Assembly: GCA_963575745.1 (NCBI GenBank)
Contig: CAUYUJ010008635.1
Span: 380,489 to 444,488 of the forward strand
DNA: 64,000 nucleotides
DNA from: Prorocentrum cordatum
Taxonomy: Eukaryota > Sar > Dinophyceae > Prorocentrales > Prorocentraceae
Direction of reading: 5' to 3'
The notes below the pieces were generated by a model that was given only the letters and a program-made list of their open reading frames with translations, was not told the DNA's origin and searched no databases. Both the position numbers and the translations under genes were made by a program. How positions within the stretch are numbered: position 1 is the stretch's first letter; each line of letters begins with the position of its first letter. Of the stretch, positions 9,713 through 20,282 are shown piece after piece.

Positions 9713-10599
9713 GCCCGGCCCAGAGCGAGCAGGACCTTCAGCTGGACTCCGCGGACATATATCCTTTTCGCAATCGAGCCTCGAGCCTCCAGCCTCGAGC
9801 CTCGATCCTCGAGCCCGCCTTCGGCCGCGGTGTCCTCTTCTCGCCGCCCGCGGAGCCGAGGGAGCCGCTGCGGGAGAACAGGCCGCGCTGCTGCTCCTCG
9901 GGGGCGCACCGGCAGGGGCCAGTCCAGACCCGGGTCAGTCAGGCCTTGAACTAGGTCGAGCATGCCCTCCTACAGGCGGAGCTTGGAAGAACATTCCTAA
10001 CAAAAACAGGAAATAAGCATAAACAGTGTAAACAACACAAAGACTCGTCACCGTATGATTTTGACCATTCTTGAGTAGCTCTCCCGTTGAGGGACATGTC
10101 CGACTTCAGCCTTGAAGGATCCTGCGAGATCCCGCAGGATCATCCTGCAGGATCCTGCGCCCAAGCTCGGGTCACTGCACCCCTGGCCCTGCAGAGAATC
10201 CCGCAAGCTGCGGCGCTCTGGCTGACCCCCCATCTGCATCGACCCCCGTCTCCTTCGGGCGGGTGCGAATGGGGCTGGCCCAGAAAGGGGGAGTGAAGGA
10301 GCTGGCCCGATAGGAGCCCTCTGGGGGGGCCTTTTCGGGAGGCAGCTGGTGCCCGACAGGGGCCCCATGTAATTAGGGCCCCACTCTCGGCCCATCTCTT
10401 CACCCCCAAATGTGGGCCACTGCCCACTGTGAAGCACTCGCCCGTCCCCTGCGCCCCCCCCCCGAGCTCCTTCTCCTGCGCCGGGCCCGGGCGCGGCTCG
10501 GCCGCCGCCGCCGCGGAGGCGCTCCCGGAGGCCGCCATCGCGAGGGGCGGGGCCCGAAGCGAGGGGCTGCGTGTCCGGCCGTGGGCCTCCTCCTGGCTG
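9631..10599. other. no gene; short CCTCGAGC repeats
   Basis: 9775-9820 contains repeats of a 7-14 bp word (GAGCCTCCAGCCTC, GAGCCTCGATCCTC). 10110-10160 has GATCCTGC repeats (GGATCCTGCGAGATCCCGCA). The rest is GC-rich without convincing codon structure on either strand. Confidence 0.45.
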
Positions 10600-10805
10600 G
10601 CGCGCCGCTCCCTCGGGCGCTCTTCGGGCGCTCCCTCGGGCGGTCTTCGGCGGGCGGTCTGCGGGCGCTCGTCGGCGATCGCCGGCGATCCTGCGGCGGC
10701 CTGCGGGCGGCCTGCGGGCGGCCTTCGGCGGTCTTCGGGAGGTCTCCGGGCGGTCTTCGGACGGTCTCCGGGCGCTTCCCAGCGGTCTTCGGGGCGAGGA
10801 AGCTG
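10600..10805. repeat. GGGCGGTCTTC minisatellite
   Basis: Degenerate tandem 10-12-mers (GGGCGGTCTTCGG, GGGCGGCCTGC). The open frames on both strands across 10.05-10.86 kb come from this repeat. Confidence 0.85.
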
Positions 10806-11609
10806 GATAATTGCGCTCAACAGTGGCTCCATAATCGGACACCTCCAGGGGGGTGACGAGGGTGACCCGCAGACTTGGCGCGAATTACCTTGAGCCCAGG
10901 TCGCTGCAGCGGAGGGGATGCGGGAGGAGGGCGGGAAGACAGAGGAGGGGGGAGATAAAAGAGGGAGAGGGAGGAGGTGGGAGTGAGGCGGGAATCAGGA
11001 GGGGCGCAGAGGGAAGAGGGAGGCGAAGGGAGCGGAGGAGGAGGAGGAGGAGGAGGAGGAGGAGGAGGGCAGGGCAGGGCTGGCTGAACCTTTGCTCGGC
11101 GATGGCAGGGCTTGATTCCGCCGCCGAAGACCATGCTCATGATCCCCTGTAAAGACAAGCCACGACGAGGATCACATCGGACGAAGACAAATCGAGACTC
11201 TCTGAAATCCGCCGGCTCTGGAAAATGTTCCGGGCATTCGGGAAAGCTTTGAGAACACTCGGGAACGCTCCGACATCACACGCAAATTTCCCCACGCCAT
11301 GAAGACGCCCCGGGGCCCCCAATTTCAGTGTTGATGCCGACACTGGCGAAGGCAGTGACCCCGCGGGCCGCGCTGCGCGCGCCCATCGACGTTGCAAATT
11401 CGGGGGCGACGGGGCCGGATCCGAACCTGCGTTTGCTTTCGAGACACGGCCCCCCGACCTCCCGACCACTTCCCCCGAACCGGTTTTCAATCCCGAGTCA
11501 TTTTTTGACGGTCCCGAGGCCCGGTGAGGGCCTCGAGAGGCCGAAAACCTGGAATTACGCTACCGAGGAACCCCACATACCTATTTTATTTCCCATGTGT
11601 AGCATCGGT
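10806..11609. other. no gene; purine-rich tract and dispersed repeat
   Basis: 10920-11075 is a GAGGAGG purine tract. 11150-11285 carries a segment (CTCTGAAATCCGCCGGCTCTGGAAAAT) resembling 58690-58720, so it is a dispersed repeat. 11290-11600 is unassigned. Confidence 0.5.
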
Positions 11610-11827
11610 GCTTCTGCAGCTGCTCCTCCTTCTCCTCCTCGGTGTCCTCCTCCTGCTGCTGCTTCTGCTGCTGCTGCTTCTGCTGCTGCTGCTGCTGCTG
11701 CGTCTGCTGCTGCAGCTGCTGCTGCTGCTGCCGCTGCCCCACCTCCCCGTCCTCCTCCTCCTCCTCCTCCTCCTCCTCCTCCTCCTCCTCCTCCTCCTCC
11801 TCCTCCTCTACCTCCTCTTCCTACCTC
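11610..11827. repeat. CTG then CTC trinucleotide array
   Basis: An imperfect CTG/CTT array followed by an almost pure CTC array (about 11750-11812), directly upstream of the 79-bp satellite. Confidence 0.95.
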
Positions 11828-12440
11828 AAGGCGCACCCCCTGTGGCGTCGAGGACATGCCACGCCTGCTACGCTCTGGGAGCCTGCAACGCATAGGCCCA
11901 CCCCCAGCGCACCCCTTGTGGCGTCGAGGACATGCCACGCCTGCCACGCCCTGCGAGCCTGCAGCGCATAGGGCCCCCACCCCCAGCGCACCCCGTGTGG
12001 CGTCGAGGAAATGTCACGCCTGCCACGCCCTGCGAGCCTGCAACGCATAGGGCCCCCACCCCCAGCGCAACCCCTGTGGCGGCGAGGAACTGCCACGCCT
12101 GCCACGCCCTGGGAGCCTGCAACGCATAGGGCCCCCACCCCCAGCGCACCCCCTGCGGCGTCGAGGAACTGCCACGCCTGCCACGCCCTGGGGGCCTGCA
12201 GCGCATAGGGCCCCCACCCCCAGCGCACCCCTTGTGGCGTCGAGGAAGTGCCACGCCTGCCACGCTTTGCGAGCCCGAAACGCATAGGGCCCCCACCCAC
12301 AGCGCACCCCTTGTGGCGTCGAGGAAGTGCCACGCCTGCCACGCTTTGCGAGCCCGAAACGGATAGGGCCCCACCCCCAGCGCACCCCCTCTGGTGTCGA
12401 GGAAGTGCCACGCCTGCTATGCCTGGACGACCGTCGTGCA
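11828..12440. repeat. 79-bp tandem satellite, about 7.7 units
   Basis: The anchor CGCACCCC (with variants) begins at 11832, 11909, 11987, 12066, 12145, 12224, 12303 and 12381, so the periods are 77, 78, 79, 79, 79, 79 and 78 bp. Each unit contains GTGGCGTCGAGGA, TGCCACGCCTGCCACGC and CGCATAGGGCCCCCACCCCC. The period is not a multiple of three, yet frames stay open through many units, so the long reading frames here are repeat artefacts. Confidence 0.97.
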
Positions 12441-13149
12441 TAGCGGCCACATCGGGACGTGTCTCATGTGGGTGCCCACCATGTAGCGCACACGTCGTGG
12501 ATGTGTGATGCAGTGAACACGCCAGGCGCGCACTAGCGTTGTATTGTGTGTGTTGTGTGCGAATGTGTGCATGCGTGCGGCTGTATGTAGACGCGTGTGT
12601 CATGTACTTGCCGTGCATGTGTTGAGCGCGGGTGAGGAGAGGAAGAAGAGGGAGGAGGGGAGGTGTGAGGAGACGCGGGTGCGCCGCGGCAGGGACGAAA
12701 ACCAGAACCCCACGAAACATGTGGGGAAAAACCTCCGCCTCGATGTTTGTCGAGACGCCCGATGTCTGGGGCTGCCCCGCCCCACCCGGGCCCCCCTCCG
12801 CAGCGACGGGGCCGCGCAGCGCCCCCCCCCGCCCGCAGCCCAGCCCGGCCACCCTGGAGCGGCGGGCCCGCGGGACGGCGGCCGCTGCGCGCGCAGGCTC
12901 TCCTGCTGCGGGTGGGGTAGGGGGGGGGGGGGGGCGGGCGGAAAATGCAGGCCACGGCGGCGGCGCAACAAACAGGGGGGGGGCGAACGGGCAAGGAGGG
13001 GAAGGGGGGGGGCGAGGGGGGGGGACGGGAGAGAGGGGGGGCAACAGGGGAGCGGGGAAGGGGAGCGGGCGGAGGGGGGTACGGGCCGGGGGGGGGAGGG
13101 GGCACGGCGATTTCTGGGTGCCCGCCGAGTGGCGCAGCGCGGTCGCCGC
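12441..13149. other. no gene; G-rich low-complexity block
   Basis: 12530-12640 is GT-rich. 12905-13110 is very G-rich with several runs of 8-12 G. Open frames on both strands are compositional. Confidence 0.5.
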
Positions 13150-13310
13150 GCCCTTTAGAGCGCGCCATCTAGCGCGCCATTTAATGCGCGGTCCAGCGCG
13201 CCATTTATCGCGCCATTTTCAGCGCGCCGTCTACCACGCTACTTGGCGCAGCGTTCAGCGCGCCGTTTAGCGCGCCGCGTAGCGCGCCGTCCTGCGCGCT
13301 GAAGCAACCG
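13150..13310. repeat. AGCGCGCCATTT minisatellite
   Basis: Degenerate tandem repeats of 10-15 bp built on AGCGCGCCATTT / AGCGCGCCGTCT. A related 12-bp array lies at 50.46-50.62 kb. Confidence 0.85.
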
Positions 13311-13710
13311 GGCCCGTCATCGACGCGCCTCGCCTGCGGGTCCAAGGCGGGCGTGGGTTCGCGACGCTGAAAAATATCGCCTCTCCTGTTTTGACTCGAC
13401 TGTTCCTTCTGGTTCCTCGCCAGCCGCGCCTTTGCCTGGAGGCTGGCGACGGCGCCGAAAGGCGAGACCGCTGCCACCGCGGCGAAGACGGCGGTAAGAC
13501 CCGCGGCGAAGGTAGAGGCCGCGGCTTCTCTTGGGGCTCGGCCCCCAAGGCGGGCCACCGGGTCTCGGGCGTGAGAGGGGGGGGGAATGGCGGAACCCAG
13601 GGGAATGGAGGAAGAAGGAGGGAGAAGAGCACAGAGAAGAGTGACGAGCTTCGCGGGTTCCCTCTGGGACCGTCCGAGGAAAGGAAGATACCCAATACCC
13701 TCCTTAGCAT

Positions 13711-13846
13711 TCTGTCGCAAGCGGTACCGACAGGAGTTCTGTCGGCAAGCGGTACCGACAGGAAGAGACGCTGCGGGTCCAAGTGAAGTACGCCCGCGCG
13801 CAGCCGAGTCGCACCACCCCGCGCGCAGCCGAGTCGCACCACCCAT
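13711..13846. repeat. two short direct-repeat pairs with a hairpin
   Basis: CAAGCGGTACCGACAGGA occurs twice (about 13718 and 13746). Between them CCGACAG-GAGTT-CTGTCGG can form a 7-bp stem with a 5-base loop. Next to it, a 25-bp phrase containing GCAGCCGAGTCGCACCACCC is repeated head to tail (13795-13819 and 13820-13844). Confidence 0.85.
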
Positions 13847-14875
13847 TGCCAGGAGACAGTGTCGGAGGTCTGCGCTCGGCCTGGAGGGGGCCCCTCCCCA
13901 TCCTCGGGTCAGCGCCCCAAGAGCAAACCGACGAGATGCGCTCTGCACAGGAAGTGCTCGAGGTGCTGGCGCAGATTCGCCAGCTGGCGGATCTCGACGG
14001 GGATGCTTCGATGATTGCACTCGGCGCGTTCGCTTTCCCGTTTGGCTTTCGTGCGCGAGGGGCCCAGGCGGCGAGGTGATGGAGGAACAGCGGGGAGTGT
14101 GCAGAGAACAGGTGGGAGGAGATGGGGAGGCGATTCTCGACATTGACAGCATAACTCTGACCAAAAGACATCGCGCACGAACAACTCAATCGAACGAGGG
14201 AACGAAACAGCACGAGCATCTGAAGACACTGGCGAATCTGGCATATCCCAAGCTGGTTCAGATCATGATGGATCGTCCGACATGCGCTCAACCTAGCTTA
14301 TCCCACACAAAACATAAACATGAACGCGGCCACACATGTTTTGATACATTGAACAATGTCGCCAAACATTTTCTCAACAAGGAAACACATAGTTTGTGAT
14401 GATACGGTGTGGGCATTACGGGGATTATTAGGCATAGGGGGGATGCATCGACCTGGAATCGGCGATACATCGTCGATAGATCGGCGATAGGCCCCCGATA
14501 GGGAATCCGCACCTAGCTGGGCAGGTTGGCACCTTCCTGGGCCGGCTGGGGCTATCGGGCCCCTATCGGCGATCAGTGGGCAATTGTGGGTCGATGAGGA
14601 CCACAGCCAGCTGAGGAGGCCATCCAATTCGGCATGCAAAAACAAACAAACGAATTAAACCTCGCCGAACTCTCCAAAGTCGGGGGCACTCGCCTCGCTT
14701 TTGCTCCTATCAAGGACCCGCTGCCCGAGGCTCTCTGCCACGGCGCGGGAGGGGAATCCACAAAGGTGGAGCCCCCTAAAGAGGTCGACCCCGCACCCGT
14801 GAACAGTGCTGGGAGGGGGTCCAGGGGGAGGTGCGCCATCAAGACCGAGCTTCGTGGCCACGCACTCCCGAGGCA
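13847..14875. other. no gene assigned
   Basis: 13911-14079 has weak coding character on both strands (plus-strand residues include QEVLEVLAQIRQLADLDGDA), but I cannot choose a strand. 14180-14400 is AT-richer unique sequence. 14440-14600 is GATCG/CGATA-rich. Nothing is firm enough to call. Confidence 0.4.
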
Positions 14876-16285
14876 TCAGAGAGGGCAGCGGCCGTTCCTC
14901 GGGACGGACGGGTGTTCGCCACGCAAAACCCAGGCTAATTGCCTCTCGCGACCCTCCGTGCGGACATCGAGGCAATTCGACACCAGAGCACTCCTGCCCC
15001 AAGACGGCCCTGGGCGGCCGACCGAGCCGCAACTCGTACAGAACACTGTGGATGCCTGAGGGGACCCATCCTGTCTGGTCACCCGGGCCTCCAGGCAGAC
15101 GTGGCCGCGGGCACGCCAGGGCCCGAGTCGGCCCCACGCCTCTTCGCCAGGCGGCGGTGGGGCGCCTTGCAGGGCAGATCCCAACACTGCGCCTGCCGGC
15201 GCCCCTTCGCGATCGTCACCCTCCCCCGCCCCACTCGCGACCAGGGACGACCGAGACGACCCACCACCCTCATCTATCGCACGGAGCTCGGCAAGCTCGT
15301 CCAGGGCCCCGGCGGGGAGGCAGGGCCCGAGCTTAACATACTTGAGACAGTCGAGAGGAGAATCATCAACAACTTGGCTATCGGCTATCCAGGCCTCCTG
15401 CCGAGCTCCGAATCGAGCAGCCTGCCTGGCAATCTCGTGACAGCCGAGAATTACAGAACGATCGGCGGCAGCACACCTGTTCAGTTCAGCCCCCTGGCGA
15501 GCGAACTCGTCCGCCGCGCGATTGCCGAGCCGCTGGCATCGGGTAAGCTCGCCATTTACGACATGATTGTCCTTGCAGTGGGCAGGGACTTCGACGACGG
15601 AGGCCCCGTCAAATTTGTTAAAAACTTGGGCCCACCAATAAACCTGTGGATTGTCGGGTCCGGCTGCGGACCTAGGGTCTCGGGCGCAATCAACGGTGCC
15701 AGCGCAGTCTATATGGAGCTGGAAGCCCGGAAAAAACTGCTTTCAACACCAGCTGGAGGACCGCGTAGTCCTTGCCATCCCGGGCCGCCTGGAGCGGCGC
15801 CTCGGACAGGAGAACCGTGCCCCAAATGCATGATCGAACCCCTCCTGCCCATCCGTACCAACCACAGCCCATCCCGCCGCCCTCAGAGACGGGATGTGGC
15901 CCTCGAAGGCCGAACCGTCGGTGAACACCTGCACCCCGGCCTCCAGCACCAGTCCCTCTGCAGGCCCACTGCGACGATGCATGCAACAGGAAGTGTGGTC
16001 CGAGAGAGGTCGCGAAAACCACGCCGACGGGCCAGGACAGAGGGCCCCGGAGAAGGGCCCCTGGGCCTGGGAGGACGGGCGGCCTCCGCGCGGGGCGGCG
16101 GCGGCCGGCTCCGGCGACAGCTCCTCGCGTCGCCACGCGGCGTGGGCAGGGCGGCAGAGAGTCGGCGGTGGAAGCGCGGTCCGCGGGGCTCGCCGCACAG
16201 AAGACGATTCGGGTGGAGATCCTCGCGCTTTCTCTGAGAAGTGCTGCCGACACCGACGACGATTGGCCAGCATGCCGCGGAGCAC
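14876..16285 (-). pseudogene. decayed retroelement RNase H with Cys-rich C-terminal tail
   Basis: Minus-strand remnant of a retrotransposon ribonuclease H, the domain that degrades the RNA of RNA-DNA hybrids. In one frame, VQVFTDGSAFEGH (TDGS at 15911-15922) gives the first catalytic Asp, followed by RAAGWAVVG. The next stretch reads best one frame over (ARDGKDYAVLQLVLKAVF). The frame then returns at IDCAGTVD (15689-15712), the third acidic site, and VPAHCKDNH. From there it runs open to a stop at 14876: about 280 codons with a helical NRAADEFARQGAEL segment, a charged linker and a Cys-bearing tail (VFCTSCGSVGR). One TGA (15743-15745) lies in the first frame. Upstream (16285-16550), Cys/His-rich residues (LVCGKTKGWTAHHQHVLRG) may belong to the same protein. 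No intact reverse transcriptase is adjacent. Confidence 0.75.
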
Positions 16286-18020
16286 GTGCTGGTGGTGGGC
16301 GGTCCAACCCTTCGTCTTTCCACAAACGAGAAGCGCCGGGGCAGGTCCAGCACAGGTGGGGCCCGCCCATTCCCCGCCGAAGCTGGTCTGCCGACGCGGC
16401 TCCCCAGGAGCGAGGGCGTCCCAGCAGGCCTGCTTGCCGAGATCGGCAGCACAGGCTGGTGAGAAACGGCCGAGGTCCTGTTCATTGAGCGATCGATCAG
16501 CGCCGAATCCGAGAGGTCCAAGTCCCAGCTCGCCAGGCGCAACGTGAGGAGCAGAAAGGCAATGGGCTGCTTGACGGCGCTCCAGGGCTGGGTCGTACCA
16601 AGGGTCTCTCGGACATCAACAAGGGCCGAACCGAAGACTGGACGGACACAAAAGTTTTGACCGCAGCCACCGTGACCTGCACGAGCGGATCACGAGACCA
16701 GCCCGCGCTGAACAGCACCGAAAAACCCAAGGACGAACCTGGCTGCAGCGAGCCCGTGTTGCGGGCTGCCGCAACTCTCAAGGTCCTCAAAGCCGAATTA
16801 CTGACTCCGAGGATTCACTGCACCGACCTTGCAGACGTGCTGCTGCGGATTTTTGGCGTGGATATCTGTCATTGCAAAACCCCCAAACGGCGAGTGACAA
16901 ACGACGTGAATTTCGCGTGGATTTTTTTAGTCATCACTCCTGGCCTAAAAACATCCGCCCGCACGAAAGTCACAACGAAATCCGGAACGACATTCTCCAG
17001 GACCCTCCGGGCCCATCCTGTCGTTTTCCGAACGAAATCCGATCTGCGAGGTCGGCGCCATGAGGATCGGCTGAGTCCAGACGGAGTAAGTCCATACGGA
17101 GGCCGAGCACTCCACATGGACCTACTCCGCAAGAGCTTCGCATCCGCCTCCAGACCCTCGCAGTGGCCCTGGGACCATCAAGAGCGGCTCTGGAACGAAA
17201 AACTACGACGGGGTACTCGAGGAAAGAGTGAATAAAACAACTGTGCTTCAATATGATGTGAAGTTTGCAGGGCGCGCCCCAACACTGAACATTTTCTTAG
17301 GGTGGAGGGCTCAGTGTGAAATCCATACGGGCTTTTGCACCTCGAAAATCAGTCCGTCTTGTGATTCACCTTTTGCAGATTCAAGCCTCGAAAGTCCAGC
17401 CGGCGCCAGGGAAGAACTGTTGACGGCGACGCTCTGCACTGGAGAGAAGACTTAAATTATGTACCCCGCGCTCGCTGGGGCCAGGTCGGGCCTGTCCCCC
17501 TGCAGGCGGATTTTCGACGACAAATAAAATATCCGAAGATATTGTTTTGACTGTGTTTGAAAAATCCCCCCTGCAGGAAGCACAGGTGGCTTTTGCGGCA
17601 CGCTCTGGCGCGAGCGCGCGCCTGGCCCGGGACCCTCCCCTCCGGGAGAAGCTGTCGCAAACAAGAAATAGCCCTCCCCCTCTCTCGCACCCTCCCACCC
17701 ACCATCCCACCCTCTCCCCCTCCTCCCTCCCGCTCCTCGAAGATCGAAGGGCAAGTATTGGGCAGCTCTCTTACCTCTGGGCATCCAGAGACAGCCTGAA
17801 ACTGTGCACGCTGCGGGCATGTTCTGGCCGACAGTGCACATGCCCCACCTCCTCTCCTCAGACCCCTGCCCAGAGCCCCGTACACAAACCGACGGTGCTT
17901 CCGGGGGCCGGTCCTCTAGCTGGTGGAAAAAAACTGGCCCATGCCTCCCGGGCCGGAGAATTCGCTGGCGTGGCTCCTGACGGGGCCAAGCCTGCACGGG
18001 CCAGCACGGGCTGCATGCCG
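16286..18020. other. no gene assigned
   Basis: 16490-17235 has long frames on both strands with no recognisable protein character. 17236-17460 is AT-richer unique sequence. 17640-17760 is CT-rich. Possibly diverged remains of the retroelement at 14.9-16.3 kb, but I cannot show it. Confidence 0.4.
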
Positions 18021-18215
18021 CCCAGGCAGGACGACTGCTGCCGGTGCGCCGCCCGCAGATGATTGCATATGGTGCCCAGGCACCGCGCAGCCAGCGGGGG
18101 ATGTCGAACCGTCTCCCTGGCTAGCGCAGCCGACGGCCAGGCAGGACGACTGCTGCCCGTGCGCCGGCCGCAGATGATTGCATATGGTGCCCAAGCGCGG
18201 TGCCCAAGCACGCCG
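18021..18215. repeat. direct repeat, 115-bp period
   Basis: CCAGGCAGGACGACTGCTGC begins at 18022 and 18137, each followed within about 35 bp by CGCAGATGATTGCATATGGT. The matching part is about 75 bp per copy. Confidence 0.92.
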
Positions 18216-18270
18216 CGCGCCCCTGTACGGTGCGGCGCAGGCCCGAGCGCAGATGGCCCGAGCCGCGGTG

Positions 18271-18450
18271 CGGGGCGGAAGGAGAGATGCGACCCTGTGG
18301 ACTCCTCCCCCGCCTCCTCCACACCTCCACCTCCTCCTCCTCCCCCGCCTCCTTCACACCTCCACCTCCTCCTCCTCCTCCTCCTCCTCCTCCTCCTCCT
18401 CCTCCTCCTCGGGGCGGGAGGAGAGAGATGCGACCCTGTGGACTGCCACT
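18271..18450. repeat. duplicated leader around CCT arrays
   Basis: GAGATGCGACCCTGTGGACT occurs at about 18280 and 18425. A CCT array (about 18300-18412), itself containing a duplicated CCGCCTCC..CACACCTCCACC phrase, lies between. Confidence 0.9.
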
Positions 18451-19194
18451 CGGGGCTCAGGGGGAGAGCGAGAGGGGCACCACTCCAGAGCTCAGCTGCT
18501 CCAACACGCTACGCGCGAGCTCCCCAGACCTCCTCGCGTCGAGAGAAAATCACGACGGAGGTTTCTCGCTATTTTCAGCCCCTGGGGGCCATCACCGGCC
18601 CTCCCTCTGGGGGTCGCGTCACGGGCCGCGCGGGCGGGCCGTCACCGCGGGCTCGCTCGGGGCCAGACGCCGTGCGCGGCGCCCCGGCGGCCCAGGCGCG
18701 CCGCGCCCCGTGCGCCGGCTCGCCGCGGCACGGCGCCGCGGGGCGCAGGTGGGCTCCCGGCTGCCCGCGCGCCCCCGTGCACGAGCGGGAGCGCGGCGTC
18801 GCCGAAGCGCCGTCGGCCGTCACGGGCGGGAGCCCGCTGGCCGGCAGGCCCCGGGGGCGCCGCAGGGCTGCGCGCGGGAGGCTCTTTTGGAGGCCCCTTC
18901 GGCGGTCTTGTGGCGGTCTTGGTGGCGTCGTCAGCCGTCTTGGAGCATTGAAAGCTCGAAAACGCGAGAAATTAAACGAAAAACATCTAACAAAAAACAA
19001 GAGGTTATGAAGACCTCATCACTCCTACCTCATCCGTTCCGCTCCATCTCCTTCTTCAAATCCTCCTGTATCCCCCTTCCTTCCTTTATCCACCTTCCTC
19101 CATTCTCCCCACTCTACCGGTCTAACCTCTCCCTCCTCCATCTCCCTGTTTCTCATACGCCTTGTAATTTCCCACTCTCCGGTTCATACACGTC
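18451..19194. other. no gene; GC-rich then CT-rich
   Basis: 18600-18900 is very GC-rich with open frames on both strands and no recognisable protein. 18880-18950 repeats GGCGGTCTTG words. 19000-19190 is CT-rich. Confidence 0.45.
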
Positions 19195-19330
19195 CCGCCG
19201 CCTGCTCCTCCTCCTCCTCCTCCTCCTCCGCCTCCCCCTCCTGCTCCTCCTCCTCCTCCTCCTCCTCTTCTTCTTCCTCCTCCACAACCTCCTCCTCCTC
19301 CTCCTCGAGAGAGAGAGAGAGAGAGGTGAT
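19195..19330. repeat. CTC array followed by GA dinucleotide run
   Basis: Imperfect CTC/CTT repeats end in a pure GA run at about 19306-19325. Confidence 0.95.
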
Positions 19331-19344
19331 CCGGAGAGTCTTTC

Positions 19345-20007
19345 CGAAAGGGTCCAATCCGGAATCCGAATCCGGAATCCGGAATCCAAGCGGCGTGATG
19401 GATCTCAGCCGGGAGCCCACGCCGAATCCGGAATCCAGAATCCGGAATCTGGAATCCGGAATTCTGAATTCTGAGGTCCAATCCGGAATCCGAATCCGGA
19501 ATCTGGAATCCGAGCGGCGTGATGGATCTCAGCCGGGAACCCACGCCGAATCCGGAATCCGGAATCCAGAATCCAAAATCCGGAATTCTGAATTCCTGAT
19601 TCTGAAATCCAATCCGGAATCCGAATCCGGAAGCCGGAATCCGGAATCTGGAATCCGAGTGGCGTGATGGATCTCTGCCGGGAGCCCACGCCGAATCCGG
19701 ATTCCGGAATCCGGAATCCGGAATTCTGGATTTTGGATTCTGAGGTCCAATCCGGAATCCGAATCCGGAAGCCGGAATCCGAGCGGCGTGATGGATCTCA
19801 GCCGGGAGCCCACGCCGAATCCGGAATCCGGAATCCGGAATCCGGAATTCTGGATTCCTGCTTCTGAGGTCCAATCCGGAATCCGAATCCGGAATCCGGA
19901 ATCCGGAATCTGGCATCCGAGTGCATGGCGTGATGGATCTCAGCCGGGAACCCACGCCGAATCCGGAATCTGGAATCCGGAATCCGGAATTCTGAAATCC
20001 CAGACCA
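19345..20007. repeat. GGAATCC-rich higher-order satellite
   Basis: Blocks of the 7-8-mers GGAATCC and GAATCCG alternate with a conserved module GCGTGATGGATCTCAGCCGG that begins at 19393, 19517, 19662, 19786 and 19928. The spacings alternate 124, 145, 124 and 142 bp, so the true unit may be a dimer of about 267 bp. The same module occurs twice at 35.3-35.5 kb, and the GGAATCC blocks recur at 45.9-46.3 kb. Confidence 0.95.
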
Positions 20008-20169
20008 TCCGAATAGACAAAAAACTAGACTTCAATTTAGATCTTAGCATTCAACCTTCAAGCGTTAAAACCTGTAAGTAATACTGACCTCAACTTCCAA
20101 AATTAAAATTTCAACTTCTACAACTAAAACATGGTATCCTGAAAACCTAATCCTCATCCTCTCCGTAAA

Positions 20170-20282
20170 GCGGGAGCGGCGGTGGCGCGGCGAGGCGCCG
20201 TCGCCGCCGTCCTCCGTCGCCGTTGTCGTCGCCGCCGTCGTCGCCGTCCGTTTGTCGTCGCCGCCGTCGCCGCCGTCTTCTC
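20170..20282. repeat. GCC/GTC trinucleotide array
   Basis: Imperfect repeats of CGCCGTCGC. The flanks (20008-20169 and 20283-20450) are unique, AT-richer DNA without a visible gene. Confidence 0.92.

Noticed and set aside
11821-13044. 407-codon minus-strand frame
   Set aside because: Composed of the 79-bp satellite plus GC-rich flank; the peptide simply cycles through the repeat.
13911-14079. Helical peptide on plus, Arg-rich zipper-like peptide on minus
   Set aside because: Both strands look equally plausible and no exon boundary or homologous copy in the window favours either.
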